Shown here one piece after another: positions 17,016-25,923 of a stretch of DNA of 33,454 bases; position 1 is the first letter of the stretch; each line of letters starts with the position of its first letter. This DNA comes from Hydrotalea flava. GTDB lineage: Bacteria > Bacteroidota > Bacteroidia > Chitinophagales > Chitinophagaceae. The position numbers were made by a program, and so were the translations under genes. The notes below the pieces were generated by a model. The model was not told the origin of the DNA and did no database searches. It worked only from the letters and a program-made list of their open reading frames with translations. Where the stretch lies: assembly GCF_001623405.1 (NCBI RefSeq), contig NZ_LUHG01000085.1, positions 1-33,454 of the forward strand, written 5' to 3'.

Positions 17016-18111
17016 TATTACGAAGCAAACGCTTATATTTTACTATATACAACTCGAAACACTTCGAACAGTTGCGTTGATATTCTTTATTCTGTCTGTT
17101 AGTCTGGTAATTGTAATTTATACCAATACCTACATTGAAAAAAGGTATTTTTTGCTCAAAATAATTATACAAAAAAGAATGAGTAACTGGCTGGCTGAAC
17201 AAATTGCTGCAACAAATGAACCATCAAGTGAGTTACCCGATAGAATAAAAAATATTTTAAAATCAAACTATGCTAAAAAAATAATCACGAATGAATTAAT
17301 AGTATTAAAAAATAATATTCAGGGGAAAGAAGCAGGGAATATTATCCGATTGTATGAAATTTTACAACTAAAAGACAGTTCAATTAAAAAACTGTACAGT
17401 AAAAAATGGTATGTAAAAGCAAAGGGTATCCACGAACTATATACCATGGACCAACGAGATTTATTAAAGATAATTTATAAAAACGCAAATAGTAAAAATG
17501 AATTAGTACGTACAGAAGCACAAACGGGCATTGTACATATGTATGGATTTGATGGGCTTAGGTTTTTAAGTGTTATATCAAATCCAATCACAGAATGGCA
17601 ACAAATTAAACTATTGGCACAATTACAAAACCAACAGCCAAGTAATGTTTTTTTAAAAAAATTAAACGAATGGCTACGATCAAAAAACGATACTGTAATA
17701 ACATTTTGCTTAAAAATAGCAGCCATTTATAGCATTAAAGAAGCATTGCCTATTATTCACCAAACTTGTTTAAAGCATAATAATGCCTTTGTTAGAAAAA
17801 CAGCTATTGAAACATTGGTTTCATTTCCCCAACAAACAGAAACATCAGCACTAAAAGCACTTTATAAATTAGAAACAAAACAAAATAAAATAGCCATACT
17901 AACTGTACTACGAAAAATCGGAAGCAGAAACGATATTCAATTTTTAAAAGAAATAGTTCTATCTGAAGATATTGATTTAGCTAAAGAAGCTATGATTACA
18001 CTATTAAAAATAGCACCGGATATGATAACGTGGAAGGAACAATTATTTGTACAAAAAAACAAAGTAACAAGATTCACTTTGCATGCACTAGATGAACTAG
18101 CTTATCAATAA
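16996..18111 (+). CDS. Membrane-anchored HEAT-repeat protein
   Basis: A 371-residue protein with one N-terminal transmembrane helix (about 25-43, VALIFFILSVSLVIVIY), followed by a basic stretch and then a long helical region. In the C-terminal half helix pairs resemble HEAT/PBS-lyase repeats, for example NELVRTEAQTGIVHMYGFDGLRFL, NAFVRKTAIETLVSF, NKIAILTVLRKIGSRNDIQFL and DIDLAKEAMITLLKIAP. The repeats are probably cytoplasmic, where they could bind the pseudo-receiver encoded by the overlapping upstream gene or the glycosyltransferase encoded 43 bases downstream. An alternative ATG is at 17005. There is no catalytic motif. Function is inferred from context only. Confidence 0.8.
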   Translation: MEPMNYNITKQTLIFYYIQLETLRTVALIFFILSVSLVIVIYTNTYIEKRYFLLKIIIQKRMSNWLAEQIAATNEPSSELPDRIKNILKSNYAKKIITNELIVLKNNIQGKEAGNIIRLYEILQLKDSSIKKLYSKKWYVKAKGIHELYTMDQRDLLKIIYKNANSKNELVRTEAQTGIVHMYGFDGLRFLSVISNPITEWQQIKLLAQLQNQQPSNVFLKKLNEWLRSKNDTVITFCLKIAAIYSIKEALPIIHQTCLKHNNAFVRKTAIETLVSFPQQTETSALKALYKLETKQNKIAILTVLRKIGSRNDIQFLKEIVLSEDIDLAKEAMITLLKIAPDMITWKEQLFVQKNKVTRFTLHALDELAYQ

Positions 18112-18154
18112 ATTTTGATGATACTGTTTCAACACAAAAGCTCGTGCAACTGAA

Positions 18155-21100
18155 ATGATTTTTTTAGCCACACATCATATACTATTTGAAATTGCCTCCA
18201 TCATTTGCAACATAAACATTATTTGGGGGAATGGTATGTTGTGGCTCCTGAATGCACATCAACTGACTGAAGCAATATATCATATTATTTCAGAAATAAT
18301 ATTCATTTACTCGGTTGCACTCATTACCACATACTTATTTATAGGATTATATTCAATTGGAGAAACAAAAAAATACCTACATAAAAACACATATACTGAT
18401 TATGATTTACTTTTTACCAATAATTATGCTCCAGGCATTAGTGTACTGGCTCCTGCTTATAATGAAGCAAAAACTATTGTGGAAAATGTACATTCACTCT
18501 TATCGATTGATTATATAAATGTTGAAATTATTGTAATCAATGATGGCAGTAAAGATGATAGTTTAACCCAATTAATTACTGAATTTGAATTAGAGCAGGT
18601 AAACTTTTATACAGAAGAAAAAATTAAAACAAAACCTGTAAATGGAGTTTACAGAAGTAGAAATCCACTTTACAAAAAATTAATGATTGTAGACAAAGAA
18701 AATGGAGGAAAAGCAGATGCGCTTAATGTGGGTATCAATATTGCCTCAAAAGATTATATTGTTTGTATAGATGTTGACTGCATTTTGGAACCAGATGCAT
18801 TATTAAAAGTAATGAAACCATTTTTAGAAGAGTCGGATAAAAAAGTAATTGCTACCGGTGGTGTTGTTAGAATTGCCAATTCGTGTGAAGTGGTGCGTGG
18901 GAAACTTATAAAAGTACATTTACCTGAAAAGTATTTGCCACGCATGCAAACACTGGAGTACATCAGAGCTTTTATTTTAGGCAGAATGGCATGGAGTCGT
19001 TTAAACGGATTAATGCTAATATCCGGAGCATTTGGTGCATTCGATAAAGAAATTGTGATACAGGCTGGTGGTTATAACCACAAAACTGTAGGAGAAGATA
19101 TGGAACTGGTGGTAAGAATGCGCAGGTATATGGAAGAAAGAAAACTACCATATGTAGTGAAATACATTCCCGATCCTCTGTGCTGGACAGAGGCGCCGGA
19201 TAATTTTAAAATTTTAGGCCGCCAGCGTAATCGATGGCTCCGGGGAACTTATGAAACATTGTGGCTGCATAAAAAAATGTTTTTTAATCCCAAATATGGT
19301 ATACTTGGCCTATTAAGTTATCCTTATTGGTTTTTCTTTGAACTATGTTCACCTATCATAGAATTTATAGGTTTTATCAGTTTTTTAATTTTTGCTTTAG
19401 CAGGAATATTGAATTGGAGTTATTTTATTTTATATTTAATAGTTATAATATTTTTCGGATATACTTATTCTATTTTTGCCATTTTAATGGAAGTACTTAC
19501 ATATCATCAATATAAGCGGAGAATAGATATTACTCATTTAATATTTAGCACTTTTACAGAACCTTTCTACTTTCATCCATTTGTAGTTTGGAGTGCAATA
19601 AAAGGATTTATTGATAAAATCAAAAAAAAATCAAATTGGGGTGAAATGGGTAGAATAGGATTCAATAAAAAAAATATTGTTACGGAAAACAATACAACAA
19701 TTGTACAGCACAACGAGGAACATCTAAAACAAAAAAAGGCTCGTAAAACATTAGAAGCATTTGGAAATTATTTTTTGAAGTTGGTTTATTTTTCAAAATT
19801 GTATGTAAAATATATCATTGTATTTGTAGCAGTCTTTTTAACAATCAGCACAATTGAATTAATAGCAGAAATCAATAAAAATGGGGTTCCGGATAGATTA
19901 TTTGGAATTATTTATAGCAGTTTTTATCAAAATATCCGGTTTACATTTTTGGCTATCATCAGTTGCTTTATTCCCTTTTATACAGCCTATCTCATTAGCC
20001 GAAAACTTTCTAAACTTTTCATTCACGCGGTATTTTTCAGTTTATGCTTTATACAATTGCTACTTTCGGTATATTTTTATATCGCCCAAGTACCTTTAGG
20101 TGCTGATTTATTTGGGTATAAATGGGCAGATATTCTTACAACAATTATCGCTTCCAATCCTCCAATTTATCAGATTGCATTATTGCTATTAGTAACAGTT
20201 TTAATATTTTATTTGCTGATATTTCTACCTAAAAAATTAAACCCTAGCAATATTAGCATTAGTATTTTTAGTGGTATACTGCTAATACTTTCTTTTACAG
20301 GATTTTCTTCTTTTATAAAAATTAGAGAATACAACAATTATTACTACAACAACTTATCACAAAACAAAACTGCATATTTTCTAAGTGCATTTTATCAATA
20401 CCTCTTTCCAAAACACATTGAAAATATGACACAATTAAAGCAAGAAAAATTTTTTACAAAAAACTTTAAATATATAGATGAAAAAAAATATCCTTTTCTG
20501 CATATAGCAGATAGCTCTGCCGAAACTCTTTCACAGTATTTTAAAACTGACAGTACCCTACCCAATATTGTCATTATCATTGTAGAAGGTTTAGGAAGTG
20601 CTTTTAGCAATGATGAAGCTTATTTGGGCAGTTTTACACCTTTCTTAGATTCTTTATCAAAACATGCTTTGTATTGGAGTAATTTTTTAAGTGAGGGTGG
20701 AAGAACTTTTGCTGTACTACCTTCAATAACAGGATCACTACCATTTGCACAAAGTGGCTTTGCAGAACTTGGCGATAAAATGCCGCCTGCATTTACTTTG
20801 ATGAACTTATTAAAAAAACATGGCTATCATTCTGCATTCCTGTACGGTGGAGATGCATCATTTGATAATATGAAACTGTTTATGAAAAAAAATGGAACAG
20901 ACAGAATATTTGACATGAATGATTTCAATGCTACAAAATATCAAAAAATAAATTCAGTGAATAATTTTTCATGGGGTTATGAAGATAAATCGATGTATCA
21001 GTTTTATTTTGATCATCTCAACAATGCAACACCCTACCTGAATGTATTGCTAACTTTATCTACTCACGACCCGTTTTCGCTCAATCAAGCAGCATTATAC

Positions 21101-21754
21101 AATAATAAATTTGATAAATATTTAAGCAGGCTTGCATTAAAAGACTCTGATAAAGAAAAAGTTGCACATTATAAACGAGAGCTAAGTACAGTTTTGTATG
21201 CCGATGAAAGTATAAAAAGTTTTTTTCAAGTTTATCAACAAAGAACAGATTTTGCACATACTATTTTTATCATTACGGGCGATCACAGAATGCCTGAAAT
21301 ACCCATAGAAGATAAATTAGACCGATATCATGTACCATTGATTATCTATTCACCATTATTGAAAAAAAGTGAAGTTTTCACGAGTATATCTACACATTTT
21401 GATATAACGCCAACACTTATTAAGTTATTACAAAAGCAATACAGGCTTGCTTTGCCGGATACTGTTGCATGGATGGGATCAGGTTTAGATACCGCTACAG
21501 CATTCAGAAATATTCACCACTATCCTTTAATGCAAACTAAAACCGACTTAGTAGATTTTATCAGCAACAATTATTTAGAGAATCTGGAACATTTGTACTA
21601 TATTTCTCCAAACTTATCTATCGAAGAAATAAAAAAAGATACCTTATTTTCTGAAATCAATAACAGATTTAATCAATTCAAACTTAAAAACAATCAATTC
21701 TCAAAAGAATTGAAACTACTACCCGATAGCATGTTTAAGAAGTATGCAGAATAA
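18155..21754 (+). CDS. Fusion of a GT2 glycosyltransferase and an LTA-synthase-like phosphotransferase/sulfatase domain
   Basis: A 1199-residue membrane protein. Residues about 95-365 are a family-2 processive glycosyltransferase: VLAPAYNEAKT, NDGS (129-132), the DxD motif DVD (206-208), the acceptor acid in GED (313-315) and QRNRW (357-361). An N-terminal helix (42-65) and helices in 385-447 follow the poly-GlcNAc/hyaluronan-synthase plan. A second membrane block (552-572, 592-615, 622-648, 670-692, 700-722) leads to an alkaline-phosphatase-fold domain (about 802-1095). This domain has Glu811, nucleophile Thr851 (GGRTFAVLPSITG), His971 and Asp1043-His1044 (TGDH), matching Glu, Thr, Asp and His of LtaS. 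It probably makes a polysaccharide and adds a phospho-substituent. Substrates are unknown. Confidence 0.88.
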   Translation: MIFLATHHILFEIASIICNINIIWGNGMLWLLNAHQLTEAIYHIISEIIFIYSVALITTYLFIGLYSIGETKKYLHKNTYTDYDLLFTNNYAPGISVLAPAYNEAKTIVENVHSLLSIDYINVEIIVINDGSKDDSLTQLITEFELEQVNFYTEEKIKTKPVNGVYRSRNPLYKKLMIVDKENGGKADALNVGINIASKDYIVCIDVDCILEPDALLKVMKPFLEESDKKVIATGGVVRIANSCEVVRGKLIKVHLPEKYLPRMQTLEYIRAFILGRMAWSRLNGLMLISGAFGAFDKEIVIQAGGYNHKTVGEDMELVVRMRRYMEERKLPYVVKYIPDPLCWTEAPDNFKILGRQRNRWLRGTYETLWLHKKMFFNPKYGILGLLSYPYWFFFELCSPIIEFIGFISFLIFALAGILNWSYFILYLIVIIFFGYTYSIFAILMEVLTYHQYKRRIDITHLIFSTFTEPFYFHPFVVWSAIKGFIDKIKKKSNWGEMGRIGFNKKNIVTENNTTIVQHNEEHLKQKKARKTLEAFGNYFLKLVYFSKLYVKYIIVFVAVFLTISTIELIAEINKNGVPDRLFGIIYSSFYQNIRFTFLAIISCFIPFYTAYLISRKLSKLFIHAVFFSLCFIQLLLSVYFYIAQVPLGADLFGYKWADILTTIIASNPPIYQIALLLLVTVLIFYLLIFLPKKLNPSNISISIFSGILLILSFTGFSSFIKIREYNNYYYNNLSQNKTAYFLSAFYQYLFPKHIENMTQLKQEKFFTKNFKYIDEKKYPFLHIADSSAETLSQYFKTDSTLPNIVIIIVEGLGSAFSNDEAYLGSFTPFLDSLSKHALYWSNFLSEGGRTFAVLPSITGSLPFAQSGFAELGDKMPPAFTLMNLLKKHGYHSAFLYGGDASFDNMKLFMKKNGTDRIFDMNDFNATKYQKINSVNNFSWGYEDKSMYQFYFDHLNNATPYLNVLLTLSTHDPFSLNQAALYNNKFDKYLSRLALKDSDKEKVAHYKRELSTVLYADESIKSFFQVYQQRTDFAHTIFIITGDHRMPEIPIEDKLDRYHVPLIIYSPLLKKSEVFTSISTHFDITPTLIKLLQKQYRLALPDTVAWMGSGLDTATAFRNIHHYPLMQTKTDLVDFISNNYLENLEHLYYISPNLSIEEIKKDTLFSEINNRFNQFKLKNNQFSKELKLLPDSMFKKYAE

Positions 21755-21785
21755 TTAAAGTTTGTACTTCATTAAGTTAATGCAT

Positions 21786-23039
21786 CTAAAACCTAAACAT
21801 CCAGGACACCCCTGCCTGATATTGGTTTCCTTTTGTATTGGGCAAATATTCCTGATTCACCCAGTTGGCATCAATCGATAATACATTCATTTTCCCAATA
21901 GTTTTCCGATATAACAAGCCCGCTTTATAAGCAACCAGATTAGCCCTATTATCTAATAAAACTGCGTTATACCTGTCATCTGGCGAAATACCATAACCGG
22001 CAGAAATGCCAACAAAGTCATAAGCTCCGCCAAAATAATAACGCGCCATTGCATTATAAGAAACACCGGCTTTGGAAGTATAATTAGACGGAATAATATA
22101 AGCCCTTGCCCCAAAAAGCCAGTTTTTATAATACTTGCCGGCATAGGCAGTATATAACCAAGTGGGACTATTACCAAACTGTAAATAGCGTACCCCCATT
22201 TCTGCTTCATAACTTTTTGGTAAATTAGCATATAATGAAAATGCACCACGCCACTGGGGAAATACCCCGTTATTATTTCCGGTATAACCAGCATTAATAT
22301 AGCTGTAAAATATTTTTGAAATATGCGGATAAGATTCTACTTCAAATTGTAAGGCATTTTCGTTGAACCTATTGGCATAATTTACTCTTCCGGTGATTAA
22401 TCCCAACGAGGTTGTCCTTCCATAATCAACACTAGCCAAATGCCAGGGGTTGTTAAATTGTTGATCAAAGTATACAAAATCATAACTCACATCTATTTGA
22501 TTTTTTGATAGTACTGATTTAATGTTGCCGGCCAGGGCTCTTGCAGCAGCCATTTCTTTTTTTTGATGAATCAGTTTACGGATAATGAAATATGCACTGT
22601 CATAATTTTGCTGTGCCACAAAAATCTTTGATTTTAACAACAGCAAGGATGCTGATTCCGGATGAAATTGCAAACCAGTGTTACATATAGCCAATGCTTT
22701 TGGATAAGTATTATTCCAATATAACATTGTAGCATATCCTATTAAAGCATCTTCATAGCCAGGACTTTTCTGCAAGACATTTTCAAAAAAATAAGCCGCA
22801 CTGTCATAATTTTTTTCCCAACTGTTTATTCTGCCCATAAATACCCATAAATCAGTATAACCCGGGCTTTGCTGAATACCCTGATGCAGGTATTGTTTTG
22901 CCAATGCATAATTATGCTGCCGGAAAGCAGCATTACGAGCTAAAATAAGTAAACTATCACTTGACAAATTTGTTTGAGAGTAGATAGTAGTAGTAAAAAA
23001 TAGCAGAGATATTAGCCATAAATACTTATTAAGCTGCAT
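21786..23039 (-). CDS. YaiO-family outer-membrane beta-barrel protein with N-terminal TPR domain
   Basis: A 417-residue protein with a signal peptide (QLNKYLWLISLLFFTTTIYSQ). TPR-like helices occupy about 28-180 (AKQYLHQGIQQSPGYTDLWVFMGRINSWEKNYDSAAYFFENVLQKSPG). From about 190 come alternating beta-strands ending in Phe417 (GVSWMFRF), the outer-membrane insertion signal. This is the YaiO layout and resembles the TPR-plus-porin design of polysaccharide exporters such as PgaA. It converges on the glycosyltransferase fusion with 31 bases between stops, and E. coli yaiO also lies near a glycosyltransferase gene (yaiP). Export of the neighbouring enzyme's product is a reasonable inference. Confidence 0.85.
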   Translation of the reverse strand: MQLNKYLWLISLLFFTTTIYSQTNLSSDSLLILARNAAFRQHNYALAKQYLHQGIQQSPGYTDLWVFMGRINSWEKNYDSAAYFFENVLQKSPGYEDALIGYATMLYWNNTYPKALAICNTGLQFHPESASLLLLKSKIFVAQQNYDSAYFIIRKLIHQKKEMAAARALAGNIKSVLSKNQIDVSYDFVYFDQQFNNPWHLASVDYGRTTSLGLITGRVNYANRFNENALQFEVESYPHISKIFYSYINAGYTGNNNGVFPQWRGAFSLYANLPKSYEAEMGVRYLQFGNSPTWLYTAYAGKYYKNWLFGARAYIIPSNYTSKAGVSYNAMARYYFGGAYDFVGISAGYGISPDDRYNAVLLDNRANLVAYKAGLLYRKTIGKMNVLSIDANWVNQEYLPNTKGNQYQAGVSWMFRF

Positions 23040-23171
23040 AGGATAGCTGTTAAAATATTCGTAAAGATACTAACAGCAGTGCATTTTAAGCACTGAAATG
23101 CTATTTTTTTTGTAAAGCGGGTAAGCTATTAACTTTAAAAAAGATTATTATTAATTAGCCGTTTGATTGAT

Positions 23172-23179
23172 TATTTTTG
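23172..23179 (+). promoter_or_regulatory. Putative -7 element for the RRM protein gene
   Basis: TATTTTTG matches TAnnTTTG and ends 22 bases before the start codon. No TTG at proper -33 spacing was found, so only half the promoter is supported. Confidence 0.35.
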
Positions 23180-23201
23180 CAGTTGAACGTAAACAGTTTG
23201 T

Positions 23202-23510
23202 ATGAAGCTTTTTATTGGGGGATTACCCGGCGATATTGATGAAACCGATTTAAAGGAGATGTTTGAATTATATGGCGATGTGCGCTCAGCCATTGTTATC
23301 AAAGATAAACAAACCGGAAAAAGCAAAGGGTTTGGTTTTGTTGAAATGCCCAATGATGCAGAAGCCAAAGAAACCATTGAGCTGCTGAACGGCGTAAAAA
23401 TACTGGGCAAAAAAATTGCTGTTACACAAGCAGAAGATAATGGCCGAAGCAACAACAATAGCGGTGGTGGCAGACCTTTTAATAACAGACCTCCGGGAAA
23501 AAGATACTAA
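23202..23510 (+). CDS. RRM-domain RNA-binding protein
   Basis: A 102-residue protein made of one RNA recognition motif and a short Gly/Asn/Arg-rich tail. RNP2 is LFIGGL (3-8) and RNP1 is KGFGFVEM (42-49), with the aromatic residues that stack on RNA. The tail after residue 80 (NNNSGGGRPFNNRPPGKRY) is flexible and basic. Such small glycine-rich RRM proteins occur in Bacteroidetes and cyanobacteria and may be involved in cold response or RNA chaperoning, but their targets are unknown. It is divergent from the YaiO gene and has its own terminator, so it is monocistronic. Confidence 0.92.
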   Translation: MKLFIGGLPGDIDETDLKEMFELYGDVRSAIVIKDKQTGKSKGFGFVEMPNDAEAKETIELLNGVKILGKKIAVTQAEDNGRSNNNSGGGRPFNNRPPGKRY

Positions 23511-23526
23511 AAAAATTAATTTTTGA

Positions 23527-23563
23527 ATAGACGCCGGTCAGATTGTCCGGCATCTATTTTTTT
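23527..23563 (+). terminator. Rho-independent terminator after the RRM gene
   Basis: ATAGACGCCGG (23527-23537) pairs with CCGGCATCTAT (23547-23557) with one C-A mismatch and a 9-base loop, followed by a T tract. It starts 17 bases after the stop. Confidence 0.85.
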
Positions 23564-23639
23564 AAAGCTCAGTTTGTTTTTCACTTATTATTATACTTGC
23601 CGTGAACTTTCCATTGTGAACGATGTAAATAAACATTTT

Positions 23640-24610
23640 TTAAAATGCCTCTACCAAATTGATATAGAAATTGGTAACACCGGCTCCTCTTGCTACATCA
23701 ATTCTTACATTGATTTTCCCATTCGTTGTTTATCTTCTTCTTATGCCTACGCCATAAGTACCATGCAATCCATAAAAATTGAATGTATTGAATTGGCTTG
23801 CAACTTCACTGATAGCACCAAATATAACCAGTCCTCATTTACGGTTCAGTTGCTGCCGCCATTCACTTTGAAATGCCATTAAATGATCATCCCGATTCCC
23901 GATAACTGCCTGCTTACAACCCACGCAAAATGCTACGGCTATCTAATGATGCAGTTTGCCAAAATGGAACATTGACGGTATTGGTTTGAAAAATAAATTG
24001 TACACCCAATATTGAACTTGCAGCAATACGGCGAAAATGGCGAAAATCTAAAGCCATTTGTGTATAATTAAAATTGCTACCCCAACATTTTTGATTGAAA
24101 AGCATATTACCCGAAAAATACCAGCCTCTTGTTGCATTTAATGCAAAATCTCTGCTATCATATAACAACCCAATACCAAAACCAACAGTATGTTCCCCTT
24201 TTTTTTCGGATACCTGCAGCGCCAATTTATCTGCATCCAATGGGCAGTAAGTCAAAATAATTTTACACGGATACAATACCACCCAAATACCAATGAGGAT
24301 AGAGTTGACGATAGACTTCCATATTCATTCACATAGAACGCGTATCAATCAACTGTTGCATAGAATCCTGCGTATTGTTTCCCAACCCAAAAAAATATTC
24401 AGGAAAATGTTTAAATGATGCATATCCAATAAGTAATGTTTGATTATTGGGCCCCAATCTGCGTAAAGATGCCTCAACAACAAATTGCCGGTTGAATGTA
24501 TAGATACCCTTCGGTTGTATATAAGAGGCATCTGCCAAATAACGTTTAATAGGTATATTCCGCGAACACCTAATGCCAGATTGGTTTCGGGTGCATAGGC
24601 AATTATCAGA
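23640..24610 (-). pseudogene. Decayed BamA/D15-type outer-membrane beta-barrel gene
   Basis: Read across frames on the minus strand, pieces of one Omp85/surface-antigen barrel appear in order: YAPETNLALGVRG, YIQPKGIYTFNRQFVVEASLRRLG, FKHFPEYFFGLGNNT, VYRQLYPHWYLGG, LDADKLALQVSEKK, GFGIGLLYDSRDF, then LRG and GSYR. After a frame change come DDHLMAFQSEWRQQL, GLVIFGAISEVA, YGVGI, and GKINVRIDVARG ending in VEAF before a final stop. Lesions seen: a frame change near 24541-24556; stops at 24329-24331 and 24263-24265; a frame change between 24241 and 24262; a stop at 23914-23916; an exact 7-bp duplication at 23890-23903; and stops at 23835-23837 and 23730-23732. The N-terminus and signal peptide are missing. 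Confidence 0.85.
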
Positions 24611-24614
24611 ATTA

Positions 24615-25264
24615 GGGTAACAACCTTTTAACTTATAACAAATGATTTGTTTTTTTCCAGATTGGGCAATGGTATCCATTTATTCAACTGAATGTTCACA
24701 ACATTTAGGAAGTGTTGCAGATTCGGGGGGATAAAAATAAATAGCGAATTTTTTTTCTTTACGTAAAGGAAATAAAGCAAAAGTTTCTAAATCTAATTCC
24801 CAATTATAAACAGACTGTTGTAAGGATAACTGAAATTTTTTTTGGCTGATGATCGGAGCTGTATAAACAGAATCGGGCGTAAATAAATAATGCTCCACAA
24901 AAGCCGGTCTATGCATAGCTGTTGCCGCACTATGATGCAATATTGGTAAAAAGGTGGAAGCATCTACAACTGACTCAATGGTACGAACCAGGTATTGACT
25001 ATCGTAGCTATACCATTTCCGTTTAATTATAATGCTTTTAGCATCTGTTTTAAAAGGAAGTATATTTCTTTCCCAAATAAATACACCCAATCTCTTTCTG
25101 GAAACAGAATCCTCACTATATACCAAATATTTTCGAAGGCCGGGATGTAAATGTTGCATCTCAATAAATAGATGTCTGGCATCGAGGGTATCAATTTTTT
25201 GTGCTTTTAATACAAAACTGAATATTAAAAAATTTAAGCCTAGCATTACAAATTTTAGTTGCAT
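24615..25264 (-). pseudogene. Truncated secreted protein gene of unknown family, fused by deletion to the barrel pseudogene
   Basis: The frame from 25264 (QLKFVMLGLNFLIFSFVLKAQ, a signal peptide) runs 194 residues to TAA at 24680-24682. An ATG 15 bases upstream (25279) gives 199. The body is beta-rich, with LRKYLVYSEDSVSRKRLGVFIWERNILPF and LQQSVYNWELDLETFALFPLR. The same frame continues sensibly after the stop (MDTIAQSGKKQIICYKLKGCYPNSDN) and then breaks off where barrel sequence begins. I read this as a gene broken by a nonsense mutation and a deletion that removed its own 3' end and the start of the barrel gene. It could still express a shortened protein. The family is not recognised; small secreted DUF3108-like proteins are one possibility. 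Confidence 0.55.
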
Positions 25265-25417
25265 AATTTTTTCATGCAAAACTGAAAACCTGAATGCTTG
25301 GCTACACTAACAAAAAAGATGAGTGACAGATATGTATGGATTAATCCCGAAGTTTTCCAAATTAGCTATCAATAAGACAAATAAAGCTTTTGAAATTGGG
25401 TTAGTGATGAATCGTTG

Positions 25418-25768
25418 TTATTTACTCATGAATTCTTTTATAACCACAGCCTGGTTGTGTAAAACATCTTTTGCACCAAAAACAAGTGTAATATTTTGTT
25501 TTGACAGTAATTTTCTTAACTCTTCTACAGCCGGTTTATTATGTAACAATTCAGTAGTATATTTTTCATGAAATACTTTCCACTTTGCAACATCATGTGC
25601 AAACCATTTGCGCAATTCGGTACTTGGTGCAATGTCTTTCAACCATACATCAATCTTTGCTTTTTCTTTCGTTAACCCTCTTGGCCAAACCCGATCTACC
25701 AGAACACGCAATCCATCTGAGTCTTCAGGTGGATCGTATACTCTTTTTAGGAATAAATTTTTTTTCAT
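25418..25768 (-). CDS. DUF488 family protein (YeaO-like)
   Basis: A complete 116-residue DUF488 protein. Family landmarks are KRVYDPPEDSDGLRVLVDRVWPRGLTKEKAKIDVWLKDIAPSTELRKWF near the N-terminus, then FHEKYTTEL and a C-terminal NITLVFGAKDVLHNQAVVIKEFM. Most DUF488 members read YSAKD/HNxA here, and this one keeps KD and HNQA. The biochemical function is unknown. It lies between the decayed barrel unit and aconitase and does not clearly form an operon with either. Confidence 0.9.
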   Translation of the reverse strand: MKKNLFLKRVYDPPEDSDGLRVLVDRVWPRGLTKEKAKIDVWLKDIAPSTELRKWFAHDVAKWKVFHEKYTTELLHNKPAVEELRKLLSKQNITLVFGAKDVLHNQAVVIKEFMSK

Positions 25769-25923
25769 GAATTCATGTTTATGAAAAAAAACTATATTAT
25801 TACTTCATCCAATGATCAAATAAACTTTCGTATTGTTTGTAACTTTAATCCAGATTTATACATACCCATCAACATTTGAATTGTTGAAACGAAAAAAGGT
25901 AACTACACTAAATAGAAGATCAA

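Noticed and set aside
23523-23882. Plus-strand open frame of 119 codons after the RRM gene
   Set aside because: It overlaps the RRM terminator and lies opposite the C-terminal part of the barrel pseudogene, which has clear family sequence on the minus strand. Its own translation is Cys/Ser/Tyr-rich and resembles no family.
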